From Streptomyces davaonensis JCM 4913 (GTDB lineage: Bacteria; Actinomycetota; Actinomycetes; Streptomycetales; Streptomycetaceae), in contig NC_020504.1 in assembly GCF_000349325.1 (NCBI RefSeq), positions 1,054,001-1,118,000 of the forward strand: DNA of 64,000 nucleotides, written 5' to 3'. The notes below the pieces were generated by a model, which saw only the letters and a program-made list of their open reading frames with translations, searched no databases and was not told where the DNA came from. This document shows positions 17,222 to 25,993 of the stretch, one piece after another. The position numbers were made by a program, and so were the translations under genes. The number at the start of each line of letters is the position of its first letter. Position 1 is the stretch's first letter.

Positions 17222-17851
17222 TCAGTGGCCGCGGTCGATCCACTCCTGGAGGTGCGGGGCCTCGGCGCCGATCGTGGTGTCATCGCCGTGGCCGGTGAGG
17301 ACCTTCGTCCCGGGCGGGAGCGTGAGCAGGCGGTCGCGGATCGAGTCGACGATCGTCGGGAAGTGGGAGAAGGAGCGGCCGGTGGCGCCGGGGCCGCCCT
17401 TGAAGAGGGTGTCGCCGGTGAAGACGGCGCCGAGTCCGGGGTCGTAGAGGCAGACCGCGCCGGGCGCGTGCCCGGGGGTGTGCAGGACGCGGAGGTCGGC
17501 GCCGGCGGCCTCGATGACCTGGCCGTCGAGGAGGTGGGCGTCGGGGTCGCGGTCCGGGTGGGTCTGCTTCCACAGCGGCAGGTCGTCGGGGTGCAGCCAG
17601 ATCGTCGCGCCGGTGCGGTCGGCGAGCGCGGGCGCGGCGTCGATGTGGTCGTTGTGGGCGTGGGTGCACACGATGGCCGTCAGCCTGCGGTCGCCGACGG
17701 CCGCGGCGATGGCGTCGGCGTCATGGGCGGCGTCGATGACGACGACTTCGTGGTCGTCCCCGACGAGCCAGACGTTGTTGTCGACGTCCCAGGTGCCGCC
17801 GTCGAGGCTGAACTGCCCTGAGGTGACGAGGCGTTCGATGCGGGCGGCCAT
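17222..17851 (-). CDS. MBL-fold hydrolase linked to mycothiol formaldehyde pathway
   Basis: This 209-residue metallo-beta-lactamase-fold hydrolase has the metal motif THAHNDHIDAAP, then HAPGAVCLYDPG and TGDTLF. Its ATG overlaps the stop of the mycothiol-dependent dehydrogenase gene (TGATG). The same gene pair occurs in many actinobacteria (mscR and its neighbour), where the hydrolase is thought to act on S-formylmycothiol or a related thioester; that role is inference from context. A GTG one codon upstream is also possible. Confidence 0.9.
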   Translation of the reverse strand: MAARIERLVTSGQFSLDGGTWDVDNNVWLVGDDHEVVVIDAAHDADAIAAAVGDRRLTAIVCTHAHNDHIDAAPALADRTGATIWLHPDDLPLWKQTHPDRDPDAHLLDGQVIEAAGADLRVLHTPGHAPGAVCLYDPGLGAVFTGDTLFKGGPGATGRSFSHFPTIVDSIRDRLLTLPPGTKVLTGHGDDTTIGAEAPHLQEWIDRGH

Positions 17852-18936
17852 CACAGCACCACCACCGAGCGCAGGACGTCACCTTCGTGCATCCGCTCGA
17901 AAGCCTTCTCCACGTCGGTGAGTTCGATGGTCTCCGTCACGAACGCCTCCAGGTCCAGGCGGCCTTGCAGGTGAAGGTCGATCAGCATCGGGAAGTCGCG
18001 GGAGGGCAAACAGTCGCCGTACCAGGAGGACTTGAGGGCGCCGCCGCGGCCGAAGACGTCCAGCAGCGGCAGTTCGAGCTTCATCTCCGGGGTGGGGACA
18101 CCGACCAGGACGACGGTGCCGGCCAGGTCGCGGGCGTAGAAGGCCTGCTTGTACGTCTCGGGGCGGCCCACCGCCTCGATGACGACGTCGGCGCCGAAGC
18201 CGCCGGTGAGTTCGCGGATCGCCTCGACCGGGTCGGACTCGCGGGAGTTCACGGTGTGCGTGGCGCCCATGGTGCGGGCCATGGCGAGCTTGCGGTCGTC
18301 GATGTCGACGGCGATGATCTTCGCGGCGCCGGCCAGGTTCGCCCCGGCGACGGCGGCGTCCCCGACACCTCCGCAGCCGATGACGGCAACCGTGTCACCG
18401 CGGCCCACCTGCCCCGTGTTGATGGCGGCGCCGATGCCGGCCATCACTCCGCAGCCCAGCAGCCCGGCGACCTGCGGGGAGACCGCCGGGTCGACCTTGG
18501 TGCACTGTCCGGCCGCGACCAACGTCTTCTCCGCGAAGGCGCCGATGCCGAGCGCCGGGGAGAGTTCGGTGCCGTCGGTGAGGGTCATCCGCTGCTCGGC
18601 GTTGTGGGTGTCGAAGCAGTACCAGGGGCGCCCGCGCAGACAGGCCCGGCAACGCCCGCACACCGCACGCCAGTTGAGGACGACGAAGTCGCCGGGCGCG
18701 ACGTCGGTGACGCCGTCGCCGACCGACTCGACGACGCCCGCCGCCTCATGGCCGAGCAGGAAGGGGAACTCGTCGGAGATCCCGCCCTGTTTGTAGTGCA
18801 GATCGGTGTGGCAGACACCGCAGGCCTGGACGCGTACGACGGCCTCGCCCGGCCCCGGATCGGGGATGACGATCGTCTCCACCCTTACCGGTTCGTCCTT
18901 GCCCGGTGCGATCACGCCGCGTACCTGCTGCGCCAT
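17851..18936 (-). CDS. mscR: S-(hydroxymethyl)mycothiol dehydrogenase
   Basis: This 361-residue zinc alcohol dehydrogenase oxidises the formaldehyde-mycothiol adduct to S-formylmycothiol, as the actinobacterial counterpart of glutathione-dependent formaldehyde dehydrogenase. Visible motifs are the catalytic zinc site [24 protein letters not shown], the structural zinc cysteines in [15 protein letters not shown], and the Rossmann stretch [14 protein letters not shown]. The [10 protein letters not shown] region and overall length match MscR/AdhE2 proteins. It is cotranscribed with the MBL hydrolase. Both act in the cytosol in formaldehyde and possibly nitrosothiol detoxification. Confidence 0.9.
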   Translation of the reverse strand: MAQQVRGVIAPGKDEPVRVETIVIPDPGPGEAVVRVQACGVCHTDLHYKQGGISDEFPFLLGHEAAGVVESVGDGVTDVAPGDFVVLNWRAVCGRCRACLRGRPWYCFDTHNAEQRMTLTDGTELSPALGIGAFAEKTLVAAGQCTKVDPAVSPQVAGLLGCGVMAGIGAAINTGQVGRGDTVAVIGCGGVGDAAVAGANLAGAAKIIAVDIDDRKLAMARTMGATHTVNSRESDPVEAIRELTGGFGADVVIEAVGRPETYKQAFYARDLAGTVVLVGVPTPEMKLELPLLDVFGRGGALKSSWYGDCLPSRDFPMLIDLHLQGRLDLEAFVTETIELTDVEKAFERMHEGDVLRSVVVL

Positions 18937-19024
18937 GGTGCTGACCCCTTTTCGCTAGGCCGATGTGCTCTCCCCGACCCTACGCGTGACTGATCGGAAA
19001 CGGCACGTGGTGGGCGAAAGCAGG

Positions 19025-19861
19025 TCAGGCCCTGAGCACCTGCTCCAGTGGGGTGGCGGGATGCCCGGTCAGGTCCTCGATGGCGGTGGTCACCCCGGCC
19101 AGCGAGCCGTCGGCGATGGCGGTGTAGGTCGACACCCAGGCGTCGAGCTGCCAGTCGGGGGCGCCGTGGCCCTCGCGGGAGGCGTAGGCCTCCTCGACCG
19201 TCTCCGGCACGTACGAGACGGGGCGCGCGGTGACGGCGGCGATCGTGGCCGCGATGTCGGTGAGGCCGAGCGCCTCGGGGCCGGTCAGTTCGTACGTACG
19301 GCCGACATGCACGGCCGGATCGCGCAGGACCGCTACGGCGGCGTCGGCGATGTCGTCCTGGGCGACCACGGCGGCGCGTCCGGCGCCCGCGGGACCGCGG
19401 ATCACGCCGTCCTCACCGACCAGGGCGGGCATGAAGTCGGCGTACAGGTTGTCCCGCAGGAAGGTGAACGGCACCCCGCTGGCGCGCAGATGCTGCTCGG
19501 TGTGCCAGTGGTCGCGGGCCAGGGTGAAGGTCGCGTCGCGTGCGGCGCCGTAGAAGGAGATGTACACCAGGTGCGCGACCCCGGCCGCCGCTGCGGCGTC
19601 GATGAAGCTGCGGTGCTGCTGGACCCGGTCGGGGGTCTCGGAGGCGGAGACCATCAGGACGCGGTCGGTGGGGCGCAGGGCGCGGGCGACGGCGTCGTGG
19701 TCGTCGTAGGCGCCGGACACGGCGGTGGCGCCGGGCAGTTCGGGTGCGCGGGAGGGGGTGCGGACCAGGAGGGTCTGCGGCAGTCCGGCGGCGGCCAGCC
19801 GTCGGGCGATCCGCCCGCCGAGGCGGCCGGAGGCACCGGTGACGGCATACGTCGGGGCCAT
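19025..19861 (-). CDS. NmrA-like NAD(P)-binding protein
   Basis: This 278-residue protein is an atypical SDR with an N-terminal Rossmann motif, YAVTGASGRLGGRIARRLAA, and the NmrA/quinone-reductase-2-like arrangement (LVYISFYGA, then LRDNLYADF). The catalytic YxxxK is absent, as is usual in this subgroup. The ATG at 19861 has AAGGAGAACC upstream; a longer upstream frame lacks a start signal. It may be a redox sensor or an NAD(P)H:quinone oxidoreductase. It is a single gene between mscR and the glycosylase. Confidence 0.87.
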   Translation of the reverse strand: MAPTYAVTGASGRLGGRIARRLAAAGLPQTLLVRTPSRAPELPGATAVSGAYDDHDAVARALRPTDRVLMVSASETPDRVQQHRSFIDAAAAAGVAHLVYISFYGAARDATFTLARDHWHTEQHLRASGVPFTFLRDNLYADFMPALVGEDGVIRGPAGAGRAAVVAQDDIADAAVAVLRDPAVHVGRTYELTGPEALGLTDIAATIAAVTARPVSYVPETVEEAYASREGHGAPDWQLDAWVSTYTAIADGSLAGVTTAIEDLTGHPATPLEQVLRA

Positions 19862-19960
19862 GGGTTCTCCTTGCTCGGTGCGAGGGGGCAGAAGAAGATC
19901 CGTATCAGACGTTTGTGCGGTCCCCCGGCGGTGACACGCCATCGAGCGGCTGCCTCCGCC

Positions 19961-20875
19961 CTAGCGGAACGGACCCGCACGCGGTGCCCTTGGCCCCCGG
20001 CGCGGAGCCTCTCCGGGGCTGAGTTCGAGGAGCCGGACCACGCGGTAGCGGTGTGGCCGGAACGGCTCGTAGAAGGCCTCGACCTCGTCGTCCTCCAGCG
20101 GTCGGCCGAGGAGGGCCAGGCCCGTCATCGTGCCGAGGTGGTAGTCGCCCAGCGGCAGGGCGTCCGCGTCGCCCAGGGCGCGGTGGCCGACCTGGGCGGC
20201 GGTCCAGACTCCGACGCCGGGCAGTTTCGCCAGCAGGTCGTAGGCTCGGGCGGGATCGGAGGCGGACCGGTCGAGCCGTGCGGCGTGCCGCGCGGCCTCG
20301 ATGACGGTGGCCGAGCGGTGCAGGTCGACTCCCGCCGTGCGCCACTCCCAGCTGGGAATCGTGCGCCAGGTCTCGGGCGGCAGGGGCAGCCGCATGCCGG
20401 CGGGCGCGGGGCCGGGTGCCTGCTCGCCGTACCTGCGGATCAGGCGGGTGAAGGAGGCGGCGGCGTCCAGGCCGACGACGCGCTGCTCGAACACCGCGGG
20501 CACCAGGGCTTCGAAGAGGCGTCCCGTGCACGGCACCCGCAGGCCGGGCAGCCGGCGCACGGCACCGCGCAGCACCCCATGGCCGGGCCGGAACCGCTCG
20601 GGCCGGTCGTCCTCGCCCAGTTCGCGGCGCACGGAGTCGGCGAGTTCGGCGGCGCCGGGTCCCCAGGCGTCGATGCGGAGGTCGTCCAGGCGCTGCTGGC
20701 GGATGCGGTAGGTGACCGGCCCGGAGGCGGGGCGCGCGGTGCGCCACAGGGTGCCGTCGGGCTCGACCCGGTGCGTGGGGTCATGGGGGCCGCGGCGCAG
20801 GCTCGACAGCGTCAGCCGCGCGTCCACGGGGAACGGCGGCTGCCAGTGCACCGAACGGTCCGGCGGCTGCGGCAT
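19961..20875 (-). CDS. DNA-3-methyladenine glycosylase II family (AlkA-like)
   Basis: This 304-residue base-excision-repair enzyme has an N-terminal AlkA-like half and a helix-hairpin-helix-GPD fold: LLAKLPGVGVWTAAQVGHRA is the hairpin, and the aspartate in PLGDYHLG is the expected catalytic residue. It removes alkylated bases such as 3-methyladenine from DNA. It appears monocistronic, and a terminator-like hairpin lies beyond its start, at the end of the region upstream. Confidence 0.88.
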   Translation of the reverse strand: MPQPPDRSVHWQPPFPVDARLTLSSLRRGPHDPTHRVEPDGTLWRTARPASGPVTYRIRQQRLDDLRIDAWGPGAAELADSVRRELGEDDRPERFRPGHGVLRGAVRRLPGLRVPCTGRLFEALVPAVFEQRVVGLDAAASFTRLIRRYGEQAPGPAPAGMRLPLPPETWRTIPSWEWRTAGVDLHRSATVIEAARHAARLDRSASDPARAYDLLAKLPGVGVWTAAQVGHRALGDADALPLGDYHLGTMTGLALLGRPLEDDEVEAFYEPFRPHRYRVVRLLELSPGEAPRRGPRAPRAGPFR

Positions 20876-20900
20876 CGCTCACGCTCTCCCGGGGGACATG

Positions 20901-20933
20901 CCGAGGGCCGCCCGGTGTGCGGACGGCCCTCGG
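20901..20933 (-). terminator. Perfect 10-bp hairpin
   Basis: CCGAGGGCCG (20901-20910) and CGGCCCTCGG (20924-20933) are a perfect inverted repeat with a 13-base loop. It sits just beyond the stop of the small secreted-protein gene (minus strand) and before the glycosylase gene, which suits a factor-independent terminator of the high-GC type without a T-run. Confidence 0.65.
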
Positions 20934-20945
20934 GGGTGCGGCAGG

Positions 20946-21248
20946 TCAGTACTCGATGCCGGGGAGCAGGCCCGTCACCGGGGCGGCCAGGTCGGTGACC
21001 TGGTGCAACTGATGCAGCTGGTTCAGCTCGTGCACGCGGTTGAGCTGGTTCAGCTGCTCGGAGGGCCGCGGGAGCGCCGCCTTGTGCTCCTCGGGGATGT
21101 CGCTCACGGTGAGCGAGTCGAGCATGCGGATCGGGCTGAGGCCCCCGGCGTGGGCGTCCGCCTCGGCCGCGCTCGCCATGGGAGCGGCGAGGCCGGTGAC
21201 CGAGGCGGCCAGACCGACGGCGGCGACGATACGACGTGTTGAGATCAT
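20946..21248 (-). CDS. Small secreted protein with Leu/Gln/His-rich repeats
   Basis: This protein is about 100 residues long. A Sec signal peptide (RRIVAAVGLAASVTGLAAPM, cleavage after ASA) is followed by a mature segment of about 70 residues. Its second half repeats an LNQL/LHQL pattern: EQLNQLNRVHELNQLHQLHQ, ending LLPGIEY. I do not recognise the family. The pattern would form an amphipathic helix and could drive self-association. The ATG at 21248 is the first Met before the signal peptide; the ribosome binding site is weak, so the start is tentative. Confidence 0.65.
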   Translation of the reverse strand: MISTRRIVAAVGLAASVTGLAAPMASAAEADAHAGGLSPIRMLDSLTVSDIPEEHKAALPRPSEQLNQLNRVHELNQLHQLHQVTDLAAPVTGLLPGIEY

Positions 21249-21419
21249 GTTCGGAGCAACGCGCACGGGACCCCGCCGGACACGGCCGCGGTGCGCGCCT
21301 CACCCGTCAGGCGGACCGGCCCGGCTGGGCTTGCCGAGGCCGCCGGGGCGGAGGAGCCTCGTAGGAGAGGCCGTCGCGGCCCGCACTCCCGAGGACCGCC
21401 GGCCTGTGAGGAGGTCACC

Positions 21420-21785
21420 ATGGGCAGCGCGGCAAGCCCCCGCTTCGACACCGAAGCCCTGCGCCGGGGCATAGAAGGTCATACGGCGACGACGCTGCTG
21501 TCGCTCTACGCGGACGACGCCGAACTGCGCGTCGTGGACCGCAACACCCAGCCCAGCAGTCCCCGGGTCCTGCACGGCCGTGACGAGATCAGCGAGTTGC
21601 TGGAGGACGTCTACAGCCGCGACATGACCCACAAGATGGAGCGTTGTGTCGTCGACGGCGACACGATCGCCTTCACCGAGTCCTGCGAGTACTCGGACGG
21701 GGTGCGCGTGCTCGCCGAGTCGATGGCATCGCTGCGGGACGGCAAGATCGTCGAGCAGACGATGATCCAGGCCTGGGACGAGTGA
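21420..21785 (+). CDS. NTF2-like/SnoaL-like protein
   Basis: This 121-residue protein has the NTF2-like cone fold pattern: DTEALRRGIEGHTATTLLSL, then YADDAELRVVDRN, a loop with HGRDEI, and a C-terminal SMASLRDGKIVEQTMIQAWD. Such proteins are small enzymes or ligand-binding domains (SnoaL-type); no catalytic residues can be assigned. A strong ribosome binding site, GAGGAGG, precedes the ATG at 21420. The folD riboswitch promoter begins just after its stop. Confidence 0.82.
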   Translation: MGSAASPRFDTEALRRGIEGHTATTLLSLYADDAELRVVDRNTQPSSPRVLHGRDEISELLEDVYSRDMTHKMERCVVDGDTIAFTESCEYSDGVRVLAESMASLRDGKIVEQTMIQAWDE

Positions 21786-21807
21786 GCGAGGCTCGGTTAG
21801 GGTGAGG

Positions 21808-21884
21808 GAGGGCCGTGACTGGCGCTGAGGTGGAGCACCACCGGGGAGCGGCCCACGCAGAGTCGAATGCCGTGCGCCTGGGCG
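21808..21884 (+). ncRNA. ZTP (pfl) riboswitch upstream of folD
   Basis: The segment matches the conserved pfl/ZTP aptamer. A first stem is formed by GGGCC (21810-21814) and GGCCC (21850-21854). The internal conserved GTGACTGGCG (21815-21824) is followed by a second stem, GGTGG/CCACC (21829-21833 with 21838-21842), then GGGGAGCG. After a linker comes the 3' motif CCGTGCGCCTGGGC (21870-21883), whose GCCTGGGC part forms the pseudoknot subdomain. ZTP riboswitches turn on folate and purine genes when the alarmone ZTP/ZMP signals a shortage of 10-formyl-THF, and folD is a classic target. TAGGGT at 21798-21803 may be the -10 box. Confidence 0.88.
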
Positions 21885-21905
21885 AACAGGAACATCAGCC
21901 CAGGA

Positions 21906-22793
21906 GTGGATCATGTCTCAGGCACGGCTGGGGGTACCTCCCAGGCCCTTAAGGCACTGGGGGAGGACGGCACCTCCCTCGCCCGGAAGATCGTCGAGGA
22001 GACCGCTGAGCGGGCGGCACAGCTGACCGAGCGCACCGGCACGGCGCCCTGTCTGGCGACGGTGCTGGTCGGCGAGGACCCGGCCTCCGTCACCTACGTC
22101 CGGATGAAGCAGAACCGCTGCCGCAAGGCCGGCATCGAGTCACGTCACGTGGCGCTGCCCGCGGCCACCGGCACCGAGGAACTGGTCGCCACGCTGCGCA
22201 AGCTCTCGGACGACCCCGGGGTGCACGGCATCCTGCTCCAGCACCCGATGGGCGCGCACATCGACGAGCGGGCCGCGTTCGAGGCGATAGCGCCGGAGAA
22301 GGACGTCGACGGGGTCACCTTCGCCTCGTTCGCCACGATGAGCTTCGGGCTGCCGGGCTTCGTCTCCTGTACGCCCGGCGGGATCATGCGGCTGCTGGAC
22401 GCCTACGACGTCGACCCCTCCGGCAAGCGCGCGGTGGTCGTCGGCCGCAGCGCGATCCTCGGCAAGCCGGCCGGCATGCTGCTGCTCGCCCGGGACGCGA
22501 CGGTGACGTACTGCCACTCCCGTACGGCGGACCTGTCGGCGGCGCTCCGGGAGGCGGACATCGTGGTCGCCGCCGTGGGGCGGCCCCGGCTGATCCGGGG
22601 TCAGGACCTCAAGCCCGGCGCGGTCGTGGTCGATGCCGGGTACAACGCGGGGAACGTCGGCGACGTCGACTTCGACTCCGCCGCGGAGCGGGCCTCGCTG
22701 ATCACCCCGGTGCCGGGCGGAGTGGGTCCGATGACGATCGCCACGCTGCTGGAGCAGACGGTGACCGCCGCCGCCCGGCAGCTCGGGGTCTGA
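21906..22793 (+). CDS. folD: FolD: methylenetetrahydrofolate dehydrogenase/cyclohydrolase, 5' end disrupted
   Basis: The body from 21966 encodes a full FolD: DGTSLARKIVEETAERAAQL, LATVLVGEDPASVTYVRMKQ (catalytic lysine in YVRMKQNRC), HGILLQHPMG, EKDVDGV, VVVGRSAILGKPAGMLLL, and TPVPGGVGPMTIATLL. It interconverts methylene-, methenyl- and formyl-THF. The expected start, ATG 21913 with AGGAG seven bases upstream, is in a different frame and stops at 22026. Removing 21931-21965 (35 bases) would join MSQARL directly to DGTSLARK, the usual FolD N-terminus. In-frame alternatives are GTG 21906, which overlaps the ribosome binding site, or ATG 21867, which lies inside the riboswitch. The gene may be inactive or poorly translated. 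The coordinates given use GTG 21906. Confidence 0.75.
   Translation: MDHVSGTAGGTSQALKALGEDGTSLARKIVEETAERAAQLTERTGTAPCLATVLVGEDPASVTYVRMKQNRCRKAGIESRHVALPAATGTEELVATLRKLSDDPGVHGILLQHPMGAHIDERAAFEAIAPEKDVDGVTFASFATMSFGLPGFVSCTPGGIMRLLDAYDVDPSGKRAVVVGRSAILGKPAGMLLLARDATVTYCHSRTADLSAALREADIVVAAVGRPRLIRGQDLKPGAVVVDAGYNAGNVGDVDFDSAAERASLITPVPGGVGPMTIATLLEQTVTAAARQLGV
21931..21965. repeat. 35-base palindromic repeat inserted in folD
   Basis: The segment begins GGGGTACCTCCCAG and ends CTGGGGGAG. CTCCCAG (21938-21944) pairs with the CTGGGGGAG end, and GCCCTTAAGGC lies in the loop, so it can fold as a hairpin. It resembles the short GC-rich palindromes scattered through Streptomyces chromosomes; that resemblance is from memory, not a search. 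It has no coding capacity. Its length is not a multiple of three, so it shifts the folD frame. Confidence 0.7.
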
Positions 22794-23750
22794 TCAGCGC
22801 GTCCAGGCGCTGTACTCCATCACGTCATCGGCCTTGACGCCGTACTCGGGGTCCGCCTTGGTGAAGGTGGTCTCAAGGCCCAGTACGGCACCGGTGGCCG
22901 GGTCCATGATCAGCATCTGCCGGGTGCCGGACCGGTCGTGGACGTACGCCTGTCCGCGCCGCCCGAGCCGGTCCGTCACCTGCCCGGCGGGCCGGAGTCC
23001 GTCGGTGTCCGCCAGGAGCCGGACGAGCGCCGCGGACTCCCGGTCGCCGAGGGTCCAGGTGTCCAGCAACACCTGGACGGCGTAGAGGAGTTCACCGGTG
23101 TCCGGTTCGGCCGGGCTGTGCGTGGCCTCGCGCAGGTAGGCGCGCAGCCGCCCGGCGTCGTCCGGCGGCGGCGACTGCGGCGGGGCGTCGCTCCAACTGG
23201 GCGGGTAGGTACGACTGCTGAGGACATGGCCGTCGTCGACGAGCTCCCCGTCGCCGCTGAGGACCGGCCGCCCGGGGTGCCGTGGGTCGGTGGCCACGAC
23301 GAGTTCGGTGTGGCTGCCGTCGGCCCGCCATCGCACGACGCGTTCCTCGGGGAGCGTGATCGGGGGCTTGTCCTCGCTCATGCCAAGGCTCCACGACTGC
23401 GCATGCGTGCCTTTCCGGAGCGCCGGCGACCCGTCGACCGCCGCCTCGGCCCGTGCGGCCAGGGTCTGAAGGGTCACGGGGGTAACGTCGGCCCGCACCA
23501 CAAGCGGGCGGGGTGCGGCGACCGCGGGAGCGGTGGTGCGGTCGCTGAACAGCAGCGCCGACACCAGCGCGGCGACGACGGCCGTGGCCGCGAGCCCCCA
23601 CACGAGGCGGGGCCGCCGTCGGCCGGCCGGGGTTCGCGTCAGCCGGAGGAGTCGCTGCTCGGCTCGGTGGTCCAGGGGGCCGTCGCCGTAGTGGGGGCCG
23701 TCGGTGGGCACCGGGTTGGCGGCGCGCAGGAGTTCGAGTTCGTCAGCCAT
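22794..23750 (-). CDS. CU044_5270-family membrane protein (sigma-factor partner)
   Basis: This 318-residue protein has a cytoplasmic N-terminus of about 45 residues ([20 protein letters not shown]), one membrane helix (LVWGLAATAVVAALVSALLF) and a long extracytoplasmic part. The C-terminal part, GRRGQAYVHDRSGTRQMLIM, matches the CU044_5270 family, whose genes often follow ECF-type sigma-factor genes. It overlaps the sigma gene by 8 bases, so it is probably the cognate membrane regulator, perhaps an anti-sigma-like sensor. That role is inferred from context. Confidence 0.85.
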   Translation of the reverse strand: MADELELLRAANPVPTDGPHYGDGPLDHRAEQRLLRLTRTPAGRRRPRLVWGLAATAVVAALVSALLFSDRTTAPAVAAPRPLVVRADVTPVTLQTLAARAEAAVDGSPALRKGTHAQSWSLGMSEDKPPITLPEERVVRWRADGSHTELVVATDPRHPGRPVLSGDGELVDDGHVLSSRTYPPSWSDAPPQSPPPDDAGRLRAYLREATHSPAEPDTGELLYAVQVLLDTWTLGDRESAALVRLLADTDGLRPAGQVTDRLGRRGQAYVHDRSGTRQMLIMDPATGAVLGLETTFTKADPEYGVKADDVMEYSAWTR

Positions 23751-24276
23751 GGCCGTATTCCTTCGCGGGGGTCGTGGGGCACAGGCGGTCGATCTCGGCT
23801 CTCAGCCTGCGCCGGGCACGGTGCAGGCGCATCGACGCGGCGCGGGTGCCGCAGCCGAGGGCGACGGCCACCTCCTCGATGCCGAGTTCCTCCCAGGCCG
23901 TCAGCCGCAGGACCTCCCGGTCGGCCGGGGAGAGCCGGGCCAGCGCGTCGTGCACCCAGGCGCCGGGGGCGTCCGCTTCGGGGCCCGCCTCGATGTGCCG
24001 GCTGTGTGCCGCGTCGTCGTTGCCCAGCCTGCGCACCAGTCGCCGTCGGCGCCCCTGCCCGCGTACCGCGTTCGCCAGGCAGTTGCGTGCCACGCCGTAC
24101 AGCCAGGGCAGCGGGGCCGCCGGCAGATCCGCACGGCGCCGCCAGGCCACCGTGAACACCTCCGCCACCACTTCCTCGACCTCGTCCGTACGACCGTCGA
24201 GGCGGCGCGCCACATAGCGGCTGACCGCCCAGTAGTGCTCGCGATAGGCAGCGGCGAAAGTCTCGTCGTTGCTCAT
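23743..24276 (-). CDS. ECF-type RNA polymerase sigma factor
   Basis: This 177-residue sigma-70-family factor has region 2 ([20 protein letters not shown], then [20 protein letters not shown], with [20 protein letters not shown]) and region 4 ([40 protein letters not shown]). There is no region 3. The ATG at 24276 is chosen as the start of the conserved part; longer frames run into the divergent oxidase gene. It is cotranscribed with the CU044_5270-type partner and presumably directs an extracytoplasmic stress regulon. Confidence 0.9.
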   Translation of the reverse strand: MSNDETFAAAYREHYWAVSRYVARRLDGRTDEVEEVVAEVFTVAWRRRADLPAAPLPWLYGVARNCLANAVRGQGRRRRLVRRLGNDDAAHSRHIEAGPEADAPGAWVHDALARLSPADREVLRLTAWEELGIEEVAVALGCGTRAASMRLHRARRRLRAEIDRLCPTTPAKEYGHG

Positions 24277-24382
24277 GTCCCGTTCGTGTCCGGCACCCCC
24301 GGGATCGTCACACCCGGGTTCGGTGATTCTTGTCGCGTCCGTCGAGTGTGACGTCCGCTGCGGGCACGGACACAGGCGGGTC

Positions 24383-25993
24383 GTGAGAGACCAAATCAAG
24401 TGGCTGACCAGCACTGACCACAAGACGATCGGAACGCTCTACCTGATCACGTCGTTCGTGTTCTTCTGCATCGGTGGCGTCATGGCGCTTTTCATGCGCG
24501 CCGAACTCGCCCGCCCCGGGCTCCAGATCATGTCGAACGAGCAGTTCAACCAGGCGTTCACGATGCACGGCACGATCATGCTGCTGATGTTCGCGACGCC
24601 GCTGTTCGCCGGTTTCGCGAACTGGATCATGCCGCTCCAGATCGGTGCCCCCGATGTGGCGTTCCCGCGGCTGAACATGTTCGCCTACTGGCTGTACCTG
24701 TTCGGCTCGCTGATCGCGGTGGGCGGCTTCCTCACCCCGGACGGCGCCGCCGACTTCGGCTGGTTCGCCTACAGCCCGCTGTCGGACGCGGTCCGCAGCC
24801 CGGGCATCGGCGCCGACATGTGGATCATGGGTCTGGCCATGTCCGGCTTCGGCACCATCCTCGGCTCGGTCAACTTCATCACCACGATCATCTGCATGCG
24901 CGCTCCGGGCATGACGATGTTCCGCATGCCGATCTTCACCTGGAACGTGCTGCTGACCGGTGTCCTGGTCCTGCTCGCCTTCCCCGTGCTGGCGGCGGCG
25001 CTGTTCGCGCTGGAGGCGGACCGCAAGTTCGGCTCCCACATCTTCGACTCCGCCAACGGCGGCGCGCTGTTGTGGCAGCACCTCTTCTGGTTCTTCGGCC
25101 ATCCGGAGGTGTACATCATCGCCCTGCCGTTCTTCGGCATCATCTCCGAGGTCATCCCGGTCTTCTCCCGCAAGCCGATGTTCGGCTACATGGGCCTGAT
25201 CGCGGCGACCATCTCGATCGCGGGTCTGTCGATCACGGTGTGGGCGCACCACATGTACGTCACCGGCGGTGTACTGCTGCCGTTCTTCTCCTTCATGACC
25301 TTCCTGATCGCGGTCCCGACCGGTGTGAAGTTCTTCAACTGGATCGGCACCATGTGGAAGGGCAGTCTGTCCTTCGAGACACCGATGCTCTGGGCCACCG
25401 GCTTCCTCATCACCTTCGTCTTCGGCGGCCTCACGGGGGTGCTGCTCGCCTCCCCGCCCTTGGACTTCCATCTGTCGGACTCGTACTTCGTGGTGGCGCA
25501 CTTCCACTACGTCGTCTTCGGCACCGTGGTGTTCGCGATGTTCTCCGGCTTCCACTTCTGGTGGCCGAAGTTCACCGGCAAGATGCTCGACGAGCGCCTC
25601 GGCAAGATCACGTTCTGGACGCTGTTCATCGGCTTCCACGGCACCTTCCTGGTCCAGCACTGGCTGGGCGCGAACGGAATGCAGCGCCGGATTCCGGACT
25701 ATCTGGCGGTGGAGGGCCTGACCACGCTCAACACGGTGTCGACGATCTTCACCTTCGTCCTCGGCCTGTCGTTCCTGCCGTTCTTCTACAACGTCTGGAA
25801 GACCGCCAAGTACGGCAAGCCGGTCGAGGTCGACGACCCGTGGGGCTACGGCCGTTCGCTGGAGTGGGCGACGTCCTGCCCGCCGCCGCGCCACAACTTC
25901 GCCGGGCTCCCTCGCATCCGCAGTGAATCCCCGGCCTTCGATCTCCACCATCCGCAGGCCCCGGTCCCGGTACGGGAGTTGAGCGCGCGGTGA
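24383..25993 (+). CDS. ctaD: Cytochrome c oxidase subunit I (orphan ctaD paralogue)
   Basis: This 536-residue, twelve-helix haem-copper oxidase subunit has the low-spin haem ligand region MHGTIMLLM and the CuB/Tyr crosslink segment [10 protein letters not shown], with the glutamate of A-type D-channel enzymes. WAHHMYVTG holds two CuB ligands and [11 protein letters not shown] the remaining haem ligands. It reduces O2 to water at the end of the respiratory chain. Subunit II and III genes (ctaC, ctaE) are absent here, so this looks like a second copy that borrows other subunits. The GTG at 24383, preceded by AGGCGGG, is my preferred start. The end overlaps the next gene by 4 bases. Confidence 0.9.
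   Translation: MRDQIKWLTSTDHKTIGTLYLITSFVFFCIGGVMALFMRAELARPGLQIMSNEQFNQAFTMHGTIMLLMFATPLFAGFANWIMPLQIGAPDVAFPRLNMFAYWLYLFGSLIAVGGFLTPDGAADFGWFAYSPLSDAVRSPGIGADMWIMGLAMSGFGTILGSVNFITTIICMRAPGMTMFRMPIFTWNVLLTGVLVLLAFPVLAAALFALEADRKFGSHIFDSANGGALLWQHLFWFFGHPEVYIIALPFFGIISEVIPVFSRKPMFGYMGLIAATISIAGLSITVWAHHMYVTGGVLLPFFSFMTFLIAVPTGVKFFNWIGTMWKGSLSFETPMLWATGFLITFVFGGLTGVLLASPPLDFHLSDSYFVVAHFHYVVFGTVVFAMFSGFHFWWPKFTGKMLDERLGKITFWTLFIGFHGTFLVQHWLGANGMQRRIPDYLAVEGLTTLNTVSTIFTFVLGLSFLPFFYNVWKTAKYGKPVEVDDPWGYGRSLEWATSCPPPRHNFAGLPRIRSESPAFDLHHPQAPVPVRELSAR

Noticed and set aside
14793..17243. Very long minus-strand open frame opposite the SAV_2336-like gene
   Set aside because: It is a GC-bias shadow with glycine/arginine/alanine-rich low-complexity translation; the plus strand has recognisable domains and a coupled start.
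21867..21912. ATG 21867 as the folD start
   Set aside because: It lies inside the conserved 3' part of the ZTP aptamer and has no ribosome binding site.
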